Of a stretch of 64,000 nucleotides of DNA, positions 35,053 to 43,769 are shown in pieces. The notes beneath the pieces are model-generated. The model was not told where the DNA came from. It did no database searches and saw only the letters and a list, made by a program, of their open reading frames with translations. Where the stretch lies: NCBI RefSeq assembly GCF_013141695.1, contig NZ_WHNY01000040.1, positions 337,922-401,921 on the forward strand, written 5' to 3'. Made by a program: the position numbers and the translations under genes. The DNA is from Paenibacillus plantarum (GTDB lineage Bacteria > Bacillota > Bacilli > Paenibacillales > NBRC-103111). How positions within the stretch are numbered: position 1 is the first letter of the stretch; every line of letters starts with the position of its first letter.

Positions 35053-35832
35053 CTACGGAATCGAAATCCAAGCACGCTGATTCTGCCATTTCACTTCTAC
35101 TGAGGTCTCAAAGAAGGATGACAAACTGTCACTTGTCAGCACTTCACGCGTATCTCCTTTGGCAAACACACCGCCACGACGAATGAGTAATGTTTGACCA
35201 AACACCGGGAGAATCTCCTCAATATGATGGGTGACAAATATCAAAGTCGGAGCATCCGGCCCCACGGCCAGCTCGCTTATACTGGATAATAAGGCTTCTC
35301 TTGAAAGAAAATCCAGGCCGTTCGTAGCTTCATCCAAAATAAGCAACTTGGGTGATGCCATTAATGCTCTGGCAATGAGCAGTTTTTGCTTCTCTCCCTG
35401 CGAGCAGGATTGATAAGTACGATCATACAAATGCAGGCAAGAGAGCCGCTGCATAAATCCCCTTGCTCGCTCGAAATCTTCCTCACTCGGTTTATCGTAC
35501 AACCCAATAGACGCATGTTTGCCACTGATAACGACGTGCTGTGTTTTATCTGAAGCGTACAATTTTTCCTGCAAGGAGGAACTGACCCAACCGATCGATT
35601 TACGCAATTCCCTTATATCTACGCTGCCAAAAGGATGCCCCAAGACAGACAATTGCCCTGTCGTAGGCCAAATATAGCCATTAATCATATTGAGGAGCGT
35701 TGTTTTACCTGAACCGTTTAGTCCAAGTATAGCCCAATGCTCGCCTTTGGCAACATGCCAATTTATATCGTCCAGGATGATTTTGTTGTCCCTAGACCAA
35801 CCTATTTTGTTCATTTCAATCACTTGTGTCAT
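35053..35832 (-). CDS. Lone ABC ATPase, YlmA/ModF-like
   Basis: A single-cassette ABC protein of 259 residues. Walker A is GLNGSGKTTLLN (about 37-48), the signature is CSQGEKQKLLIARAL, a variant of LSGGQ, Walker B is LLILDEATNGLDF, and the H-loop is in FVTHHIEEI. The SQGE form and THHIEEI are typical of the YlmA/ModF-like group. No permease or binding protein lies nearby, so its partner or role is unknown. The start ATG is weakly spaced from a GGAG site. It is flanked by yyaL and the germination operon, both on the same strand but with gaps of over 110 nt. Confidence 0.85.
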   Translation of the reverse strand: MTQVIEMNKIGWSRDNKIILDDINWHVAKGEHWAILGLNGSGKTTLLNMINGYIWPTTGQLSVLGHPFGSVDIRELRKSIGWVSSSLQEKLYASDKTQHVVISGKHASIGLYDKPSEEDFERARGFMQRLSCLHLYDRTYQSCSQGEKQKLLIARALMASPKLLILDEATNGLDFLSREALLSSISELAVGPDAPTLIFVTHHIEEILPVFGQTLLIRRGGVFAKGDTREVLTSDSLSSFFETSVEVKWQNQRAWISIP

Positions 35833-35924
35833 TTAATGATTTCTCCTTCCAATTCCTTGTACATTCATCCTATCATCAGATGTTTATTTGCTCAAGGGGT
35901 TTACCATACAATACGGAAATAGAA

Positions 35925-35944
35925 GCTGCGAATACATTCGCAGC
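35925..35944 (-). terminator. Hairpin after the germination operon
   Basis: GCTGCGAA and TTCGCAGC form a perfect 8-bp stem with a 4-nt loop, 30 nt past the GerC-type gene stop. The following minus-strand tail, TTCTATTTCC, is only moderately U-rich, so it is a probable but not ideal terminator. Confidence 0.6.
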
Positions 35945-35974
35945 CTCCGTGTTTGTTTTCCTTTATAAGTAAGT

Positions 35975-37030
35975 TTAAGTTCCTTTCAAGTTCCCCGTAT
36001 TTCGAATCGATGTTGAAACTTCCAAATCAGTTTTTAGATTTGGAAAATATTTAGTTCGCCAATCCTCCAATTGAGACCGCGTCAATTCATGACGGAAATA
36101 TTGGCCTATCCCAAGAACATCAGCTCCGCCGAGCCTAATTTTCTCAAATAATGTTTCAAATCGTTCAATCACTAACTTGCTCAGTTCATCCTTAATAGCT
36201 GCTGAGGATAGATCACCTTGCGTATCCAGTAAGATTACCTTTAATCTTAGCTTGGTTTTCAACAGAGGTTGGTTATTTTCAAATGAACTTCTGTAGCTCA
36301 GCTCGTTACTTACAATTTGAATCGTAGCCTTGCCCATCACTTCGATTTTACCCTGTGTTTGCTTCCCATTAAACACATTAATCAGCAAGGTTTCTTCATT
36401 CGTAAGTCGCCCCACCATTTTGCCATTCTTCATAATGGCCGAACCTGTGCTTTCAATAGCTGTCGTTTTGCCAGATTTGATAATCGGAATCACAACATCA
36501 TTCGTGAAGGAATGAATACTCCGAAATATTTTCCACGTTTGCGTGTAGGCAATCTCTGGGCTTAAACCACTATTCCTTTGAAAAAAATCATAAATCATGG
36601 TTCCATCATGGGAATCTTGATCCATTTTATGAAAAAACCGTTCTGGCGATTCATCGCAGATTACGAATAATGTTTTCGGGGAGACATGTCTCGAACGAAT
36701 CAAACTGGCAACACCATCATTGAGACCGTGTTTGGCGAACTCTTTATCGACGATAATGATTTTTAAATGAAGTAGATCGATTTCGCTTTCCATGTTCATG
36801 CTGATGTGATCAATGATTTCGTTAATGGTGTCCCCACTTTCCGAAACAACTTGGATACTATCCTTTTCACTTACTTTTGGAATATCTAAAAAAACGGTAT
36901 AGTTGCCTTGATTGTACGAAACACCCATTGCAATCGGTAAAGAACGATGATTAATATCCTTGTTGTCCCAACATCCGCTAAGGATAAATAGCAAAAGTGT
37001 AGCAACGATCCATTTCAACATGCGTTTCAC
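35975..37030 (-). CDS. Spore germination lipoprotein, Ger(x)C family
   Basis: C subunit of a nutrient germinant receptor, anchored at the outer face of the spore inner membrane. The signal peptide ends in the lipobox LLFILSGC, followed directly by WDNKDIN, the diagnostic N-terminus of Ger(x)C proteins. The later segments NGKMVGRLTNEE and the EKIRLGGADVLGIGQYF-like helix (about residues 295-312) also fit. At 351 residues it is slightly shorter than typical. It is the last gene of a gerA-type operon, 1 nt from the B gene. Confidence 0.93.
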   Translation of the reverse strand: MKRMLKWIVATLLLFILSGCWDNKDINHRSLPIAMGVSYNQGNYTVFLDIPKVSEKDSIQVVSESGDTINEIIDHISMNMESEIDLLHLKIIIVDKEFAKHGLNDGVASLIRSRHVSPKTLFVICDESPERFFHKMDQDSHDGTMIYDFFQRNSGLSPEIAYTQTWKIFRSIHSFTNDVVIPIIKSGKTTAIESTGSAIMKNGKMVGRLTNEETLLINVFNGKQTQGKIEVMGKATIQIVSNELSYRSSFENNQPLLKTKLRLKVILLDTQGDLSSAAIKDELSKLVIERFETLFEKIRLGGADVLGIGQYFRHELTRSQLEDWRTKYFPNLKTDLEVSTSIRNTGNLKGT

Positions 37031-37031
37031 A

Positions 37032-38120
37032 TCAACTTTCTCTGACTTGTTTATGCTGTCGGTACCCTATTATGAAAATAACAGACGGAATAACAAGGGA
37101 AACATATAACCGAAGAATTGAATTCCACTGCAATAGTCTTTCAATGTCCTCCCACTCTGGAATACATAAGCAAATGAGAAACACGACAAGTGCGATGGCT
37201 GATAAAAGGTACTTGTTCGGCATTTTTTGTGCATTAGTCCTAATTAAACAGGCAATTTGCCACAGAGTTAACGCGATGAAAAGCATGACAAACGCAATGA
37301 GACTCAATAAAAAAAATATCGTAATCCGGTCAAACATCAGCCAGTTTATTTCTATCGTGTCTATTGCGAAAATGAATGGGAAAGCGAGCTGCCGCGAGGT
37401 TTCTCCACCTAATGTCATTATAGGAATATAGATGGAAAGAAGAAAAAACAGGAAGACTGCTACGCTGCTGATATAGATGGTTTTGGGTTTAAACGTCAAG
37501 GAAGAAGGAATAAAACCCAAAAATAGAAAGCCACCTGCAAATGCAAACAAGCTTTTATAATAGGAGAAATGGGTTAGAAATGAGAAAAGCTTCGTAGGAT
37601 CCTTTGGGATAATTGGAAGCGCATAATACATATCAACGTTTTGGAAAGATGACACCATGACGAAAAGCATGGGCGGCAGAAATAAGATACCTAATAATAC
37701 CCCAGTTCTCAATAGCGCTTTAATTCCTCCATGCATGACCATAAATACAGGAACACCCAGTAATAGACACATGAGGAGCCAGATCGGCGTATCCGCAAGA
37801 ATCACAATCGAAATGATTTCCGCATAAGCCCTTATGGTAATCACGATAACCAATGACAAATATAGAAAAGCTGGAAATAATGTCAGCCAAGCAATGACTT
37901 TATTCTTGTTGATCAAAATTTGAATGATGTTTTGGTTGCCAAAATAGCTAAGTCCCTTCAGATAAATAAAAACAACGGTAATATGAATTACGTACCCTAC
38001 TAAGACTGGTGCCCAATGTGCTTCCTGGGTACTCGCTATGATATCCGTTGGATATAGAAAGAAGATCAATCCGAGATGCGTAATGATATAAACGACTGCA
38101 ACCTGCATATTTTTAAACAT
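37032..38120 (-). CDS. Spore germination permease-like protein, GerB/GerKB family
   Basis: B subunit of the germinant receptor, of the amino acid/polyamine/organocation transporter fold, thought to bind the germinant. About ten hydrophobic segments cover the 362 residues, which is normal family length. Charged or polar breaks such as SSFQNVDMYYALPIIPKDP fall between them. It starts directly after the stop of the A gene and ends 1 nt before the C gene, so the three are one operon. The ligand cannot be predicted. Confidence 0.92.
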   Translation of the reverse strand: MFKNMQVAVVYIITHLGLIFFLYPTDIIASTQEAHWAPVLVGYVIHITVVFIYLKGLSYFGNQNIIQILINKNKVIAWLTLFPAFLYLSLVIVITIRAYAEIISIVILADTPIWLLMCLLLGVPVFMVMHGGIKALLRTGVLLGILFLPPMLFVMVSSFQNVDMYYALPIIPKDPTKLFSFLTHFSYYKSLFAFAGGFLFLGFIPSSLTFKPKTIYISSVAVFLFFLLSIYIPIMTLGGETSRQLAFPFIFAIDTIEINWLMFDRITIFFLLSLIAFVMLFIALTLWQIACLIRTNAQKMPNKYLLSAIALVVFLICLCIPEWEDIERLLQWNSILRLYVSLVIPSVIFIIGYRQHKQVRES

Positions 38121-39443
38121 TCATTCACCTTCTGGATGCTTGAATTGCAAATAAGGAACGCCAAGTGATTTGACGCCTGCTAAATAGGAGCAGATAATGA
38201 CGATCCCGAATAAAAGACCCAGGACGCCAAAGATGGCAGAAAGGACTAATAACACATATTTAAACAATCGGATGGATAAACCATTTTGATATCCAACAAC
38301 TGTCGCACTGGAGATGGTCGTGGCCGCTAAAACGATGATAAGTAGGCTACTAACTAGTTTCGCTTCTACGACGGCTTGTCCAAGTACAATCCCCCCTACC
38401 ATGGTAAGTGTCGGTCCAATACTCGGGGGAAGTCGAACAATGGCTTCCAAAATTAATTCCAGTACAAACAACAATATCAAGGTCTCTACGATCGCAGGAT
38501 AGGGTACATCTACACGACTTCTTGCGATTGAATGCGCCAGCTCGAACCGAAGCACATCCGGATTTACAGAAACTAATGCCACATATAAACCAGGGATAAT
38601 TAGGGTTATAAGCGCTCCTATTATGCGGATGAAACTCAGCATCATAGCAAACACTGGCGGATGATTGGAATCATCTGCTATCACGAACAGATCTGAAACA
38701 AGACTGGGTAATACCAATGCAAAGGGCAATCGCTCAATGAAAAGTACCGCTTTACCATTTTTCAAAGCTCGTGCAGCACTTTGTGGCAGCTCCGTTGTAT
38801 TGTAACGAGTAACTAGCGTAAGGTTTGAGAATCCAAACATTTTGGATAGTTCTTGCACATTACTAATCTCCACATGTAAATTCGACTCGATCGCGTTAAT
38901 GATAGATTTAAGAAGTGTAGGATCAATCTTTTTATTTAGATAGGACAAAACCACGCAATTTTTGGATACTTCCCCAAATCTATACGTCGCAATCTGTAAA
39001 TCACTTGAATTAATATGCTTCCGAAGCAGGCCAACATTGAGTTCAATATCCTCGTTAAAAGCGCTGCTTGACCCTCTAACTACATTTTCCGTTAATGGCA
39101 CTGTTACTGAACGATTGAGCGGTTGTGCAACTGGTATGATGCTAATATAAGTGCCAGATGGCTCATGAATGGCAATGAGCATGCCATCTAATATTTCTGA
39201 GATGAGTTCTTCCAGTGTGCAATTGGAAACATTGTGACCAAGCCCTTTCAGCCTATCTTGTATCGGTTGATCTATATCATCTACTGTGTGAAGCTGTTCG
39301 CGCACCATGGTAAGTGATCTCGGGAAATTAACGAGTGTCCTTAGTCCTAGAATGAGTATAGGATCACTGCCTATCCATATTTGGCGTGAAATATACTCCC
39401 TGTCTTGTTCAAAATGATATTTCAACCTGGTCACGATAGACAA
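38121..39443 (-). CDS. Spore germination protein, GerA/GerKA family
   Basis: A subunit of the germinant receptor. The soluble N-terminal half has LNRSVTVPLTENVVRGSS-type residues (about 108-125, the PETE/VVRGP region, here TENVVRGS), and four to five membrane segments follow in the C-terminal half, with PFALVLPSL, PPSIGPTLTMVGG and SSATVVGYQNG typical of the family. At 440 residues it is shorter than most GerAA proteins (about 480), mainly at the N-terminus. The start is TTG 39441-39443, with GGGAGG 7 nt upstream. Confidence 0.92.
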   Translation of the reverse strand: MSIVTRLKYHFEQDREYISRQIWIGSDPILILGLRTLVNFPRSLTMVREQLHTVDDIDQPIQDRLKGLGHNVSNCTLEELISEILDGMLIAIHEPSGTYISIIPVAQPLNRSVTVPLTENVVRGSSSAFNEDIELNVGLLRKHINSSDLQIATYRFGEVSKNCVVLSYLNKKIDPTLLKSIINAIESNLHVEISNVQELSKMFGFSNLTLVTRYNTTELPQSAARALKNGKAVLFIERLPFALVLPSLVSDLFVIADDSNHPPVFAMMLSFIRIIGALITLIIPGLYVALVSVNPDVLRFELAHSIARSRVDVPYPAIVETLILLFVLELILEAIVRLPPSIGPTLTMVGGIVLGQAVVEAKLVSSLLIIVLAATTISSATVVGYQNGLSIRLFKYVLLVLSAIFGVLGLLFGIVIICSYLAGVKSLGVPYLQFKHPEGE

Positions 39444-39516
39444 ATCAGTTCCTCCCTTCCAATTATGCTAATAGTTCTCAAGTAGTATTTGCATACTTTT
39501 GACTTGTTAATCATGA

Positions 39517-39556
39517 TAAAAAAAGGTACAGATTCTCAATAGCTGAGATCTGTACC
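39517..39556 (-). terminator. Terminator of the exopolysaccharide operon
   Basis: On the minus strand GGTACAGAT/ATCTGTACC plus inner CTCA/TGAG form the stem and TTTTTTT follows (39517-39524). It begins 7 nt after the stop of the degenerate-GGDEF gene and separates this operon from the gerA-type operon. Confidence 0.9.
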
Positions 39557-39562
39557 TGATAT

Positions 39563-40417
39563 TTAGACATCAAATTCCAATTGCTTCTTAGCCAGCGTTA
39601 TAAACTCCAATGGGTTGGGAATTTCCTTCGCATCATATTCAATCGCGCCCATCTTCAAGATAAGCTCGACTCGGTATTTCTCCCTAAACTCATCCCGGTT
39701 TCGCTCCTCCACGCTATTTCTCAATCGATCAATGACAATAGAAGCGCCCGGTCGATCTGTGAATAACAGCATACCCCACATTGGATTTTCCTTATTGAGC
39801 AAATAGAGTGAATCATTCGTACGGATGCTGGTCTGACTCATTTGTGACAGATCAAGTACGGCCTCCATTAGTTGCTCTTCTCCAATAATACGCCGAATTT
39901 CATCCCAGTATTTCACACTGAAAACCAGAAGTGTTAATGGGATGTGATAACGAACTGACAGGGCCATGAAGATCGTTGCATCGGATTGGAACGAAAATGT
40001 ATTCTTTAAGCTCGTTTTGGCATCTACTGTTGCGAGTGACTTGTTCGCCTTCTGCAATTGTTCATTTTCCAACTGAAGCTGGCGATTACCATAAGTAAGC
40101 AGCCACGTTGAGATCGTAAAAAGTGGCGTCATGATGAGCCAGAAATAATTCTGAGGTCCGACTACTCCGCCCACTACCACCGTTTGATACAACGTGAACG
40201 TGCCGTACCCGAAGATGAAAAGGATATTTAAAATCAATCCCGTTGTCACGTTTGTAAAGTAGGTGACGATTGAAATTAACAACGCTAGGTTCAAGAAAAT
40301 AATATTTTGGATATAGAGATTGGGGTTACCCGCGGTAAATACGATACATACGAAACAGACAATAATCAGGAAAATAAATGCGCCATCCGAAACCATATTG
40401 CTTTGTAAACGCCTCAT
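39563..40417 (-). CDS. ydaK: Degenerate GGDEF protein, probable c-di-GMP receptor (YdaK/PssE type)
   Basis: Membrane protein of 284 residues with four hydrophobic segments in the first 108 residues, a short coiled coil (about 113-128), and a GGDEF-fold domain. The catalytic GGDEF motif is replaced by NKENP (208-212), so it should not make c-di-GMP. The inhibitory-site motif RxxD is kept as RTND (199-202), exactly five residues before that position, as in working c-di-GMP receptors. B. subtilis YdaK and Listeria PssE are degenerate-GGDEF receptors in matching operons. Its start overlaps the BcsB-like gene (ATGA). It is the last gene of the operon and ends at a terminator. Confidence 0.85.
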   Translation of the reverse strand: MRRLQSNMVSDGAFIFLIIVCFVCIVFTAGNPNLYIQNIIFLNLALLISIVTYFTNVTTGLILNILFIFGYGTFTLYQTVVVGGVVGPQNYFWLIMTPLFTISTWLLTYGNRQLQLENEQLQKANKSLATVDAKTSLKNTFSFQSDATIFMALSVRYHIPLTLLVFSVKYWDEIRRIIGEEQLMEAVLDLSQMSQTSIRTNDSLYLLNKENPMWGMLLFTDRPGASIVIDRLRNSVEERNRDEFREKYRVELILKMGAIEYDAKEIPNPLEFITLAKKQLEFDV

Positions 40418-42504
40418 CCACGATCCCTCCGCTTCTTTCGGTATTTACGAATGAGCAGGATAAGCGAGAGAATAACCAATAAGGCAACAAGGACAACAGC
40501 AACCATGAAACCCAGAACATCTTTGCGATTCATGACATCGTTCAATACTGTCGTTGGCTCAGTTGTCGTTATTTTTTTAAAACGAAATGCATGAATTTGC
40601 CCGTCAATGTCCGTTACAGCTCCATCGCCGAATACTTTCCACAACGTCCCTTCCGAACCGATAAGTTTAGAGGCCAAATAAGCGTACTCTGAACTAGCTC
40701 CTGTGACGGCGAGCAGCCCGAAGCCATTCCCATAAGGTGAATCGATCAATTGAAGCGAGCCTATGCGAGTGCCATACTTCGCTTCGATACTCATTTTTTC
40801 ATTGGAGACGAAGCCTGTGCCGCTTTTATCATATTGAAAATACAGCTTCTCATTATTCGTACGGATCACTTGATTATTCAGATAACTACCGATAGCGATG
40901 ATCTCGCGGTTCTTCAGTTGTGAAGCCGCGACATTATCTTGGTAAAAGAGCACTTCCCCGGTATTGGTCTGCGCGTAACGCCCTAACAAATTAAAAACGT
41001 TCGAAATCGTTTGGTATATGTATGTATCATGCTCTTTGGGCAGAACGACTGCCAACTGATTGTAGCTGCCATCTCGCAGAAATGGATAAGGGTAATTGTT
41101 AAACAGCATGTCCGCTTTATCTTTGGTATTAAGCTGTAACATAGAATCCTTATCAACAAATGCCCATGGCATTTGATCCTGATTCTCAATACAGCCTGCA
41201 TTTTTGAGTTCCAAATCGAAAGCAACTTTCACTGTGAAATTCCCGCTAATATTTAATGTTTTGGGGATTGTAATATCAATATGATCATTGTCTGCGAGCT
41301 CTGTAGACAAGCGCTTGCTGCCAATTGGTGTATCATTGATGAGGATCGTAACCATAGAACGATCGAAATCTAGATTTTTCGCGTAACGATACTTAATGCT
41401 GAGCTTGCTCGCATCCGCGATTGAACGATTACCTGGAAGTGAGACGAAATAAAATTTCTCACGATGACGGTCACCAACGATTTTATCGCCTGTTTCCGTT
41501 AATGTTATGTTTCGGCTAATATTCACAGTCGGGGATTCTACCTCTGTAGTGGCGTCGACTACTTTCGTATCCGTGTCGAGCTGACTAAGCAACGACTGAT
41601 TGCCTAGTAATCGTCCTGCTTTCACCAGTAAAGCAGTATCCAAAGAAGTGACCACTAACGTCGGTTTTCCCGCAAAGGTAACCAACTTAATGTAGGCTTT
41701 ATTATCTAAATCATCGGTTGGAATCGTTGACTTCACTTCTTGAGGCAGATCATTATAGAAGGAGATGAGAATAAGGGCTTGCTTTGTTTTCATACTATCC
41801 GCACTGTATGCGACAATAGGAATCCCTTTATCCGAAAGAGGATTCACCTTAGCGAATCCAGAAAGCGCGTAGGTAGCCGCTTCAAGTACAGCCAAGTTAC
41901 TTTCCCCTTCTGTGACCAGGATCGCATTCAGACCTTCTTTGATCGTATCCAATCCGATAAAATGATCATTGAAATCCCGGATATTCTTCTGAATTGCCGA
42001 GTTTGCATAATTCACTGAGATACGGGAGGTTTTGGATATTTGCAACCAATTATCTCGCGTAGCTGTCGGCAAACAAGCATTCACAGCGAGCGGCGCAGTT
42101 GTTTCGAAATTTCCTTGAACAGTTAGCGTATTTACGTCTTTCACGAGATACGAAACAGGAACAAGGACGGTCAACTGCTGTTGTTTCGTTTCTTGAATGA
42201 CCGGACGAAATGAGTGAAACGGCTTTCCGTTTATCGATAACGTTACACTTGATCGGTCATTCTGAAGTAGGCGTGAAATCTCATAATCGAGATGAACTTC
42301 AACACTAGCTACGTTCCAATAATCCTCAATCTGAAAGTACTGTGATGTATAAGTTACGCCGCCGAGTAACGACGTATCTGCAAAATTAGTTTGATATTGT
42401 TTATTCCCAGTTGGTGAAAGCTCTTCCGCCCCTGCTGATGAGCTTAACGATGTAAACAGGGATAAAAGACAAACGGTCGTAATCAACAGCCATCGTTTCT
42501 TCAT
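40414..42504 (-). CDS. ydaN: BcsB-like exopolysaccharide synthase accessory protein (YdaN type)
   Basis: Large extracellular protein of 696 residues, held by a signal peptide (cleavage near SSAGAEE) and a single C-terminal membrane segment (about 662-684), followed by a basic tail KYRKKRR. Two jelly-roll-like repeats and two alpha/beta parts fit the cellulose synthase subunit B fold (PF03170). Such proteins guide the growing polymer outside the membrane beside the GT2 synthase. It lies 14 nt after the synthase gene. The polymer need not be cellulose: the related Listeria system makes a ManNAc-galactose polymer. Confidence 0.83.
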   Translation of the reverse strand: MKKRWLLITTVCLLSLFTSLSSSAGAEELSPTGNKQYQTNFADTSLLGGVTYTSQYFQIEDYWNVASVEVHLDYEISRLLQNDRSSVTLSINGKPFHSFRPVIQETKQQQLTVLVPVSYLVKDVNTLTVQGNFETTAPLAVNACLPTATRDNWLQISKTSRISVNYANSAIQKNIRDFNDHFIGLDTIKEGLNAILVTEGESNLAVLEAATYALSGFAKVNPLSDKGIPIVAYSADSMKTKQALILISFYNDLPQEVKSTIPTDDLDNKAYIKLVTFAGKPTLVVTSLDTALLVKAGRLLGNQSLLSQLDTDTKVVDATTEVESPTVNISRNITLTETGDKIVGDRHREKFYFVSLPGNRSIADASKLSIKYRYAKNLDFDRSMVTILINDTPIGSKRLSTELADNDHIDITIPKTLNISGNFTVKVAFDLELKNAGCIENQDQMPWAFVDKDSMLQLNTKDKADMLFNNYPYPFLRDGSYNQLAVVLPKEHDTYIYQTISNVFNLLGRYAQTNTGEVLFYQDNVAASQLKNREIIAIGSYLNNQVIRTNNEKLYFQYDKSGTGFVSNEKMSIEAKYGTRIGSLQLIDSPYGNGFGLLAVTGASSEYAYLASKLIGSEGTLWKVFGDGAVTDIDGQIHAFRFKKITTTEPTTVLNDVMNRKDVLGFMVAVVLVALLVILSLILLIRKYRKKRRDRG

Positions 42505-42518
42505 AAATTCTCCCCTAT

Positions 42519-43769
42519 CTAATACCTTTCGGTTTTATACCATTTGGCTTCTCGCTTGAAAACCAAATCCTTCAAAAAGGCGTACATACCATATGCTGCA
42601 ACAACCATCCACATCTGGCAGTAAGAGACGTACATGAGCATTATAATCCAAACATTCGAAAGCTTCATTTCACCCTTTTCTGTTACTAACGTAATAAATG
42701 TCCCAAGAATAAATAAGATAATGGCAAGCCCCCACAAGAATGAGCTAAAACTAGCAATGGTAGTACTTACATAACCCAAAGCATGCAATATGAGAAGTAA
42801 ATCGGACATGACTAACGAGGTTAACAACAATACATATATCGAGAGATAGTATAAAATATCAAAATGAATGTTTCGAGCTGAACGTTTGAATAATAAGGGG
42901 ATGTTTTTGACGATGACGTAAATATTTCCCTTCGCCCATCGCGTTCGCTGCTTAAACCATACTTTAACTGTTTGTGGCTCTTGCTCCCATGTGACTGACT
43001 TAGGCTGGAACTTTATCTTGTATCCCATTAAATAAATGCGAAAACTAATTTCCGTATCCTCTGCAATTGCCTTCACATCCCAACCACCCATTTGCTCGAT
43101 GATCGAACGCCGAACAATAAAATTCGTACCAGGAATCGTACACAGCTTGAATAACTTCCATCTCCCCGCTTGTGCCATCCATTGGAATGATAATGTTTCA
43201 ACATTAATAAAACGAGTCAAGAGGCTTGCATCCCGATTGCGTGTTCGAAATTTCCCAATGACGGCTCCTAAGCTAGCATCATGCGTTATTTCGGAAACTA
43301 GATACGTCAAAGCCGTTTTCTCCGGGGTATTGTCTGCATCATAGATGGCAATAAGTTCACCTTTGCTTAGTTTAAAACCCAAATTCAAAGCATTGGACTT
43401 CCCTTTCCCACCTATCACATTATCCGTATTTAAGATGATCAAATTGCGGTTCGGGTACTTCGTTTGGAGATTCCCTAATAGGACACTGCTATTATCAGAG
43501 GAATTGTCATTGATGACGATAATCTCATATCGATCATGCGGATACGATAGCGCGAGTAAGGATTCCACCGTTTTTGTTATTACCTTTGCCTCATTGTGTG
43601 CCGGAACCATGATGCTAACAAATGGATACTCACCTTCTATAGGTGCAACCGGTTTGTTCTCAATTTGAATATAGTACAAGTAGCCTGCTACGATTAGAAT
43701 CACATTAACCAATAACAGTGACCAAATACAGATGACGGAAATTAGCATCAAAATATCTGCAACTGTCAT
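42519..43769 (-). CDS. ydaM: Processive GT2 glycosyltransferase, exopolysaccharide synthase (YdaM type)
   Basis: Membrane polysaccharide synthase. One N-terminal membrane segment (about 7-35) is followed by the GT-A domain with VPAHNE (55-60), INDNSSD, the DxD motif YDADN (143-147), the AEDTE general-base motif (236-240) and QRTRW (274-278), the processive-synthase signature that binds the acceptor. Three or four C-terminal membrane segments form the channel. No PilZ domain is present, so c-di-GMP control must come through another subunit, most likely the degenerate-GGDEF protein. It overlaps the DUF2334 gene by 4 nt. Confidence 0.92.
   Translation of the reverse strand: MTVADILMLISVICIWSLLLVNVILIVAGYLYYIQIENKPVAPIEGEYPFVSIMVPAHNEAKVITKTVESLLALSYPHDRYEIIVINDNSSDNSSVLLGNLQTKYPNRNLIILNTDNVIGGKGKSNALNLGFKLSKGELIAIYDADNTPEKTALTYLVSEITHDASLGAVIGKFRTRNRDASLLTRFINVETLSFQWMAQAGRWKLFKLCTIPGTNFIVRRSIIEQMGGWDVKAIAEDTEISFRIYLMGYKIKFQPKSVTWEQEPQTVKVWFKQRTRWAKGNIYVIVKNIPLLFKRSARNIHFDILYYLSIYVLLLTSLVMSDLLLILHALGYVSTTIASFSSFLWGLAIILFILGTFITLVTEKGEMKLSNVWIIMLMYVSYCQMWMVVAAYGMYAFLKDLVFKREAKWYKTERY

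Noticed and set aside
39444..39516. Sigma-G promoter for the germination operon
   Set aside because: Only a weak pair (CAAATA, 18 nt, CATAATT) was found, and it would start transcription inside the ribosome site. A promoter must exist, but I cannot place it.
39563..40417. Active diguanylate cyclase
   Set aside because: The catalytic GGDEF residues are replaced by NKENP; only the binding-site motif remains.
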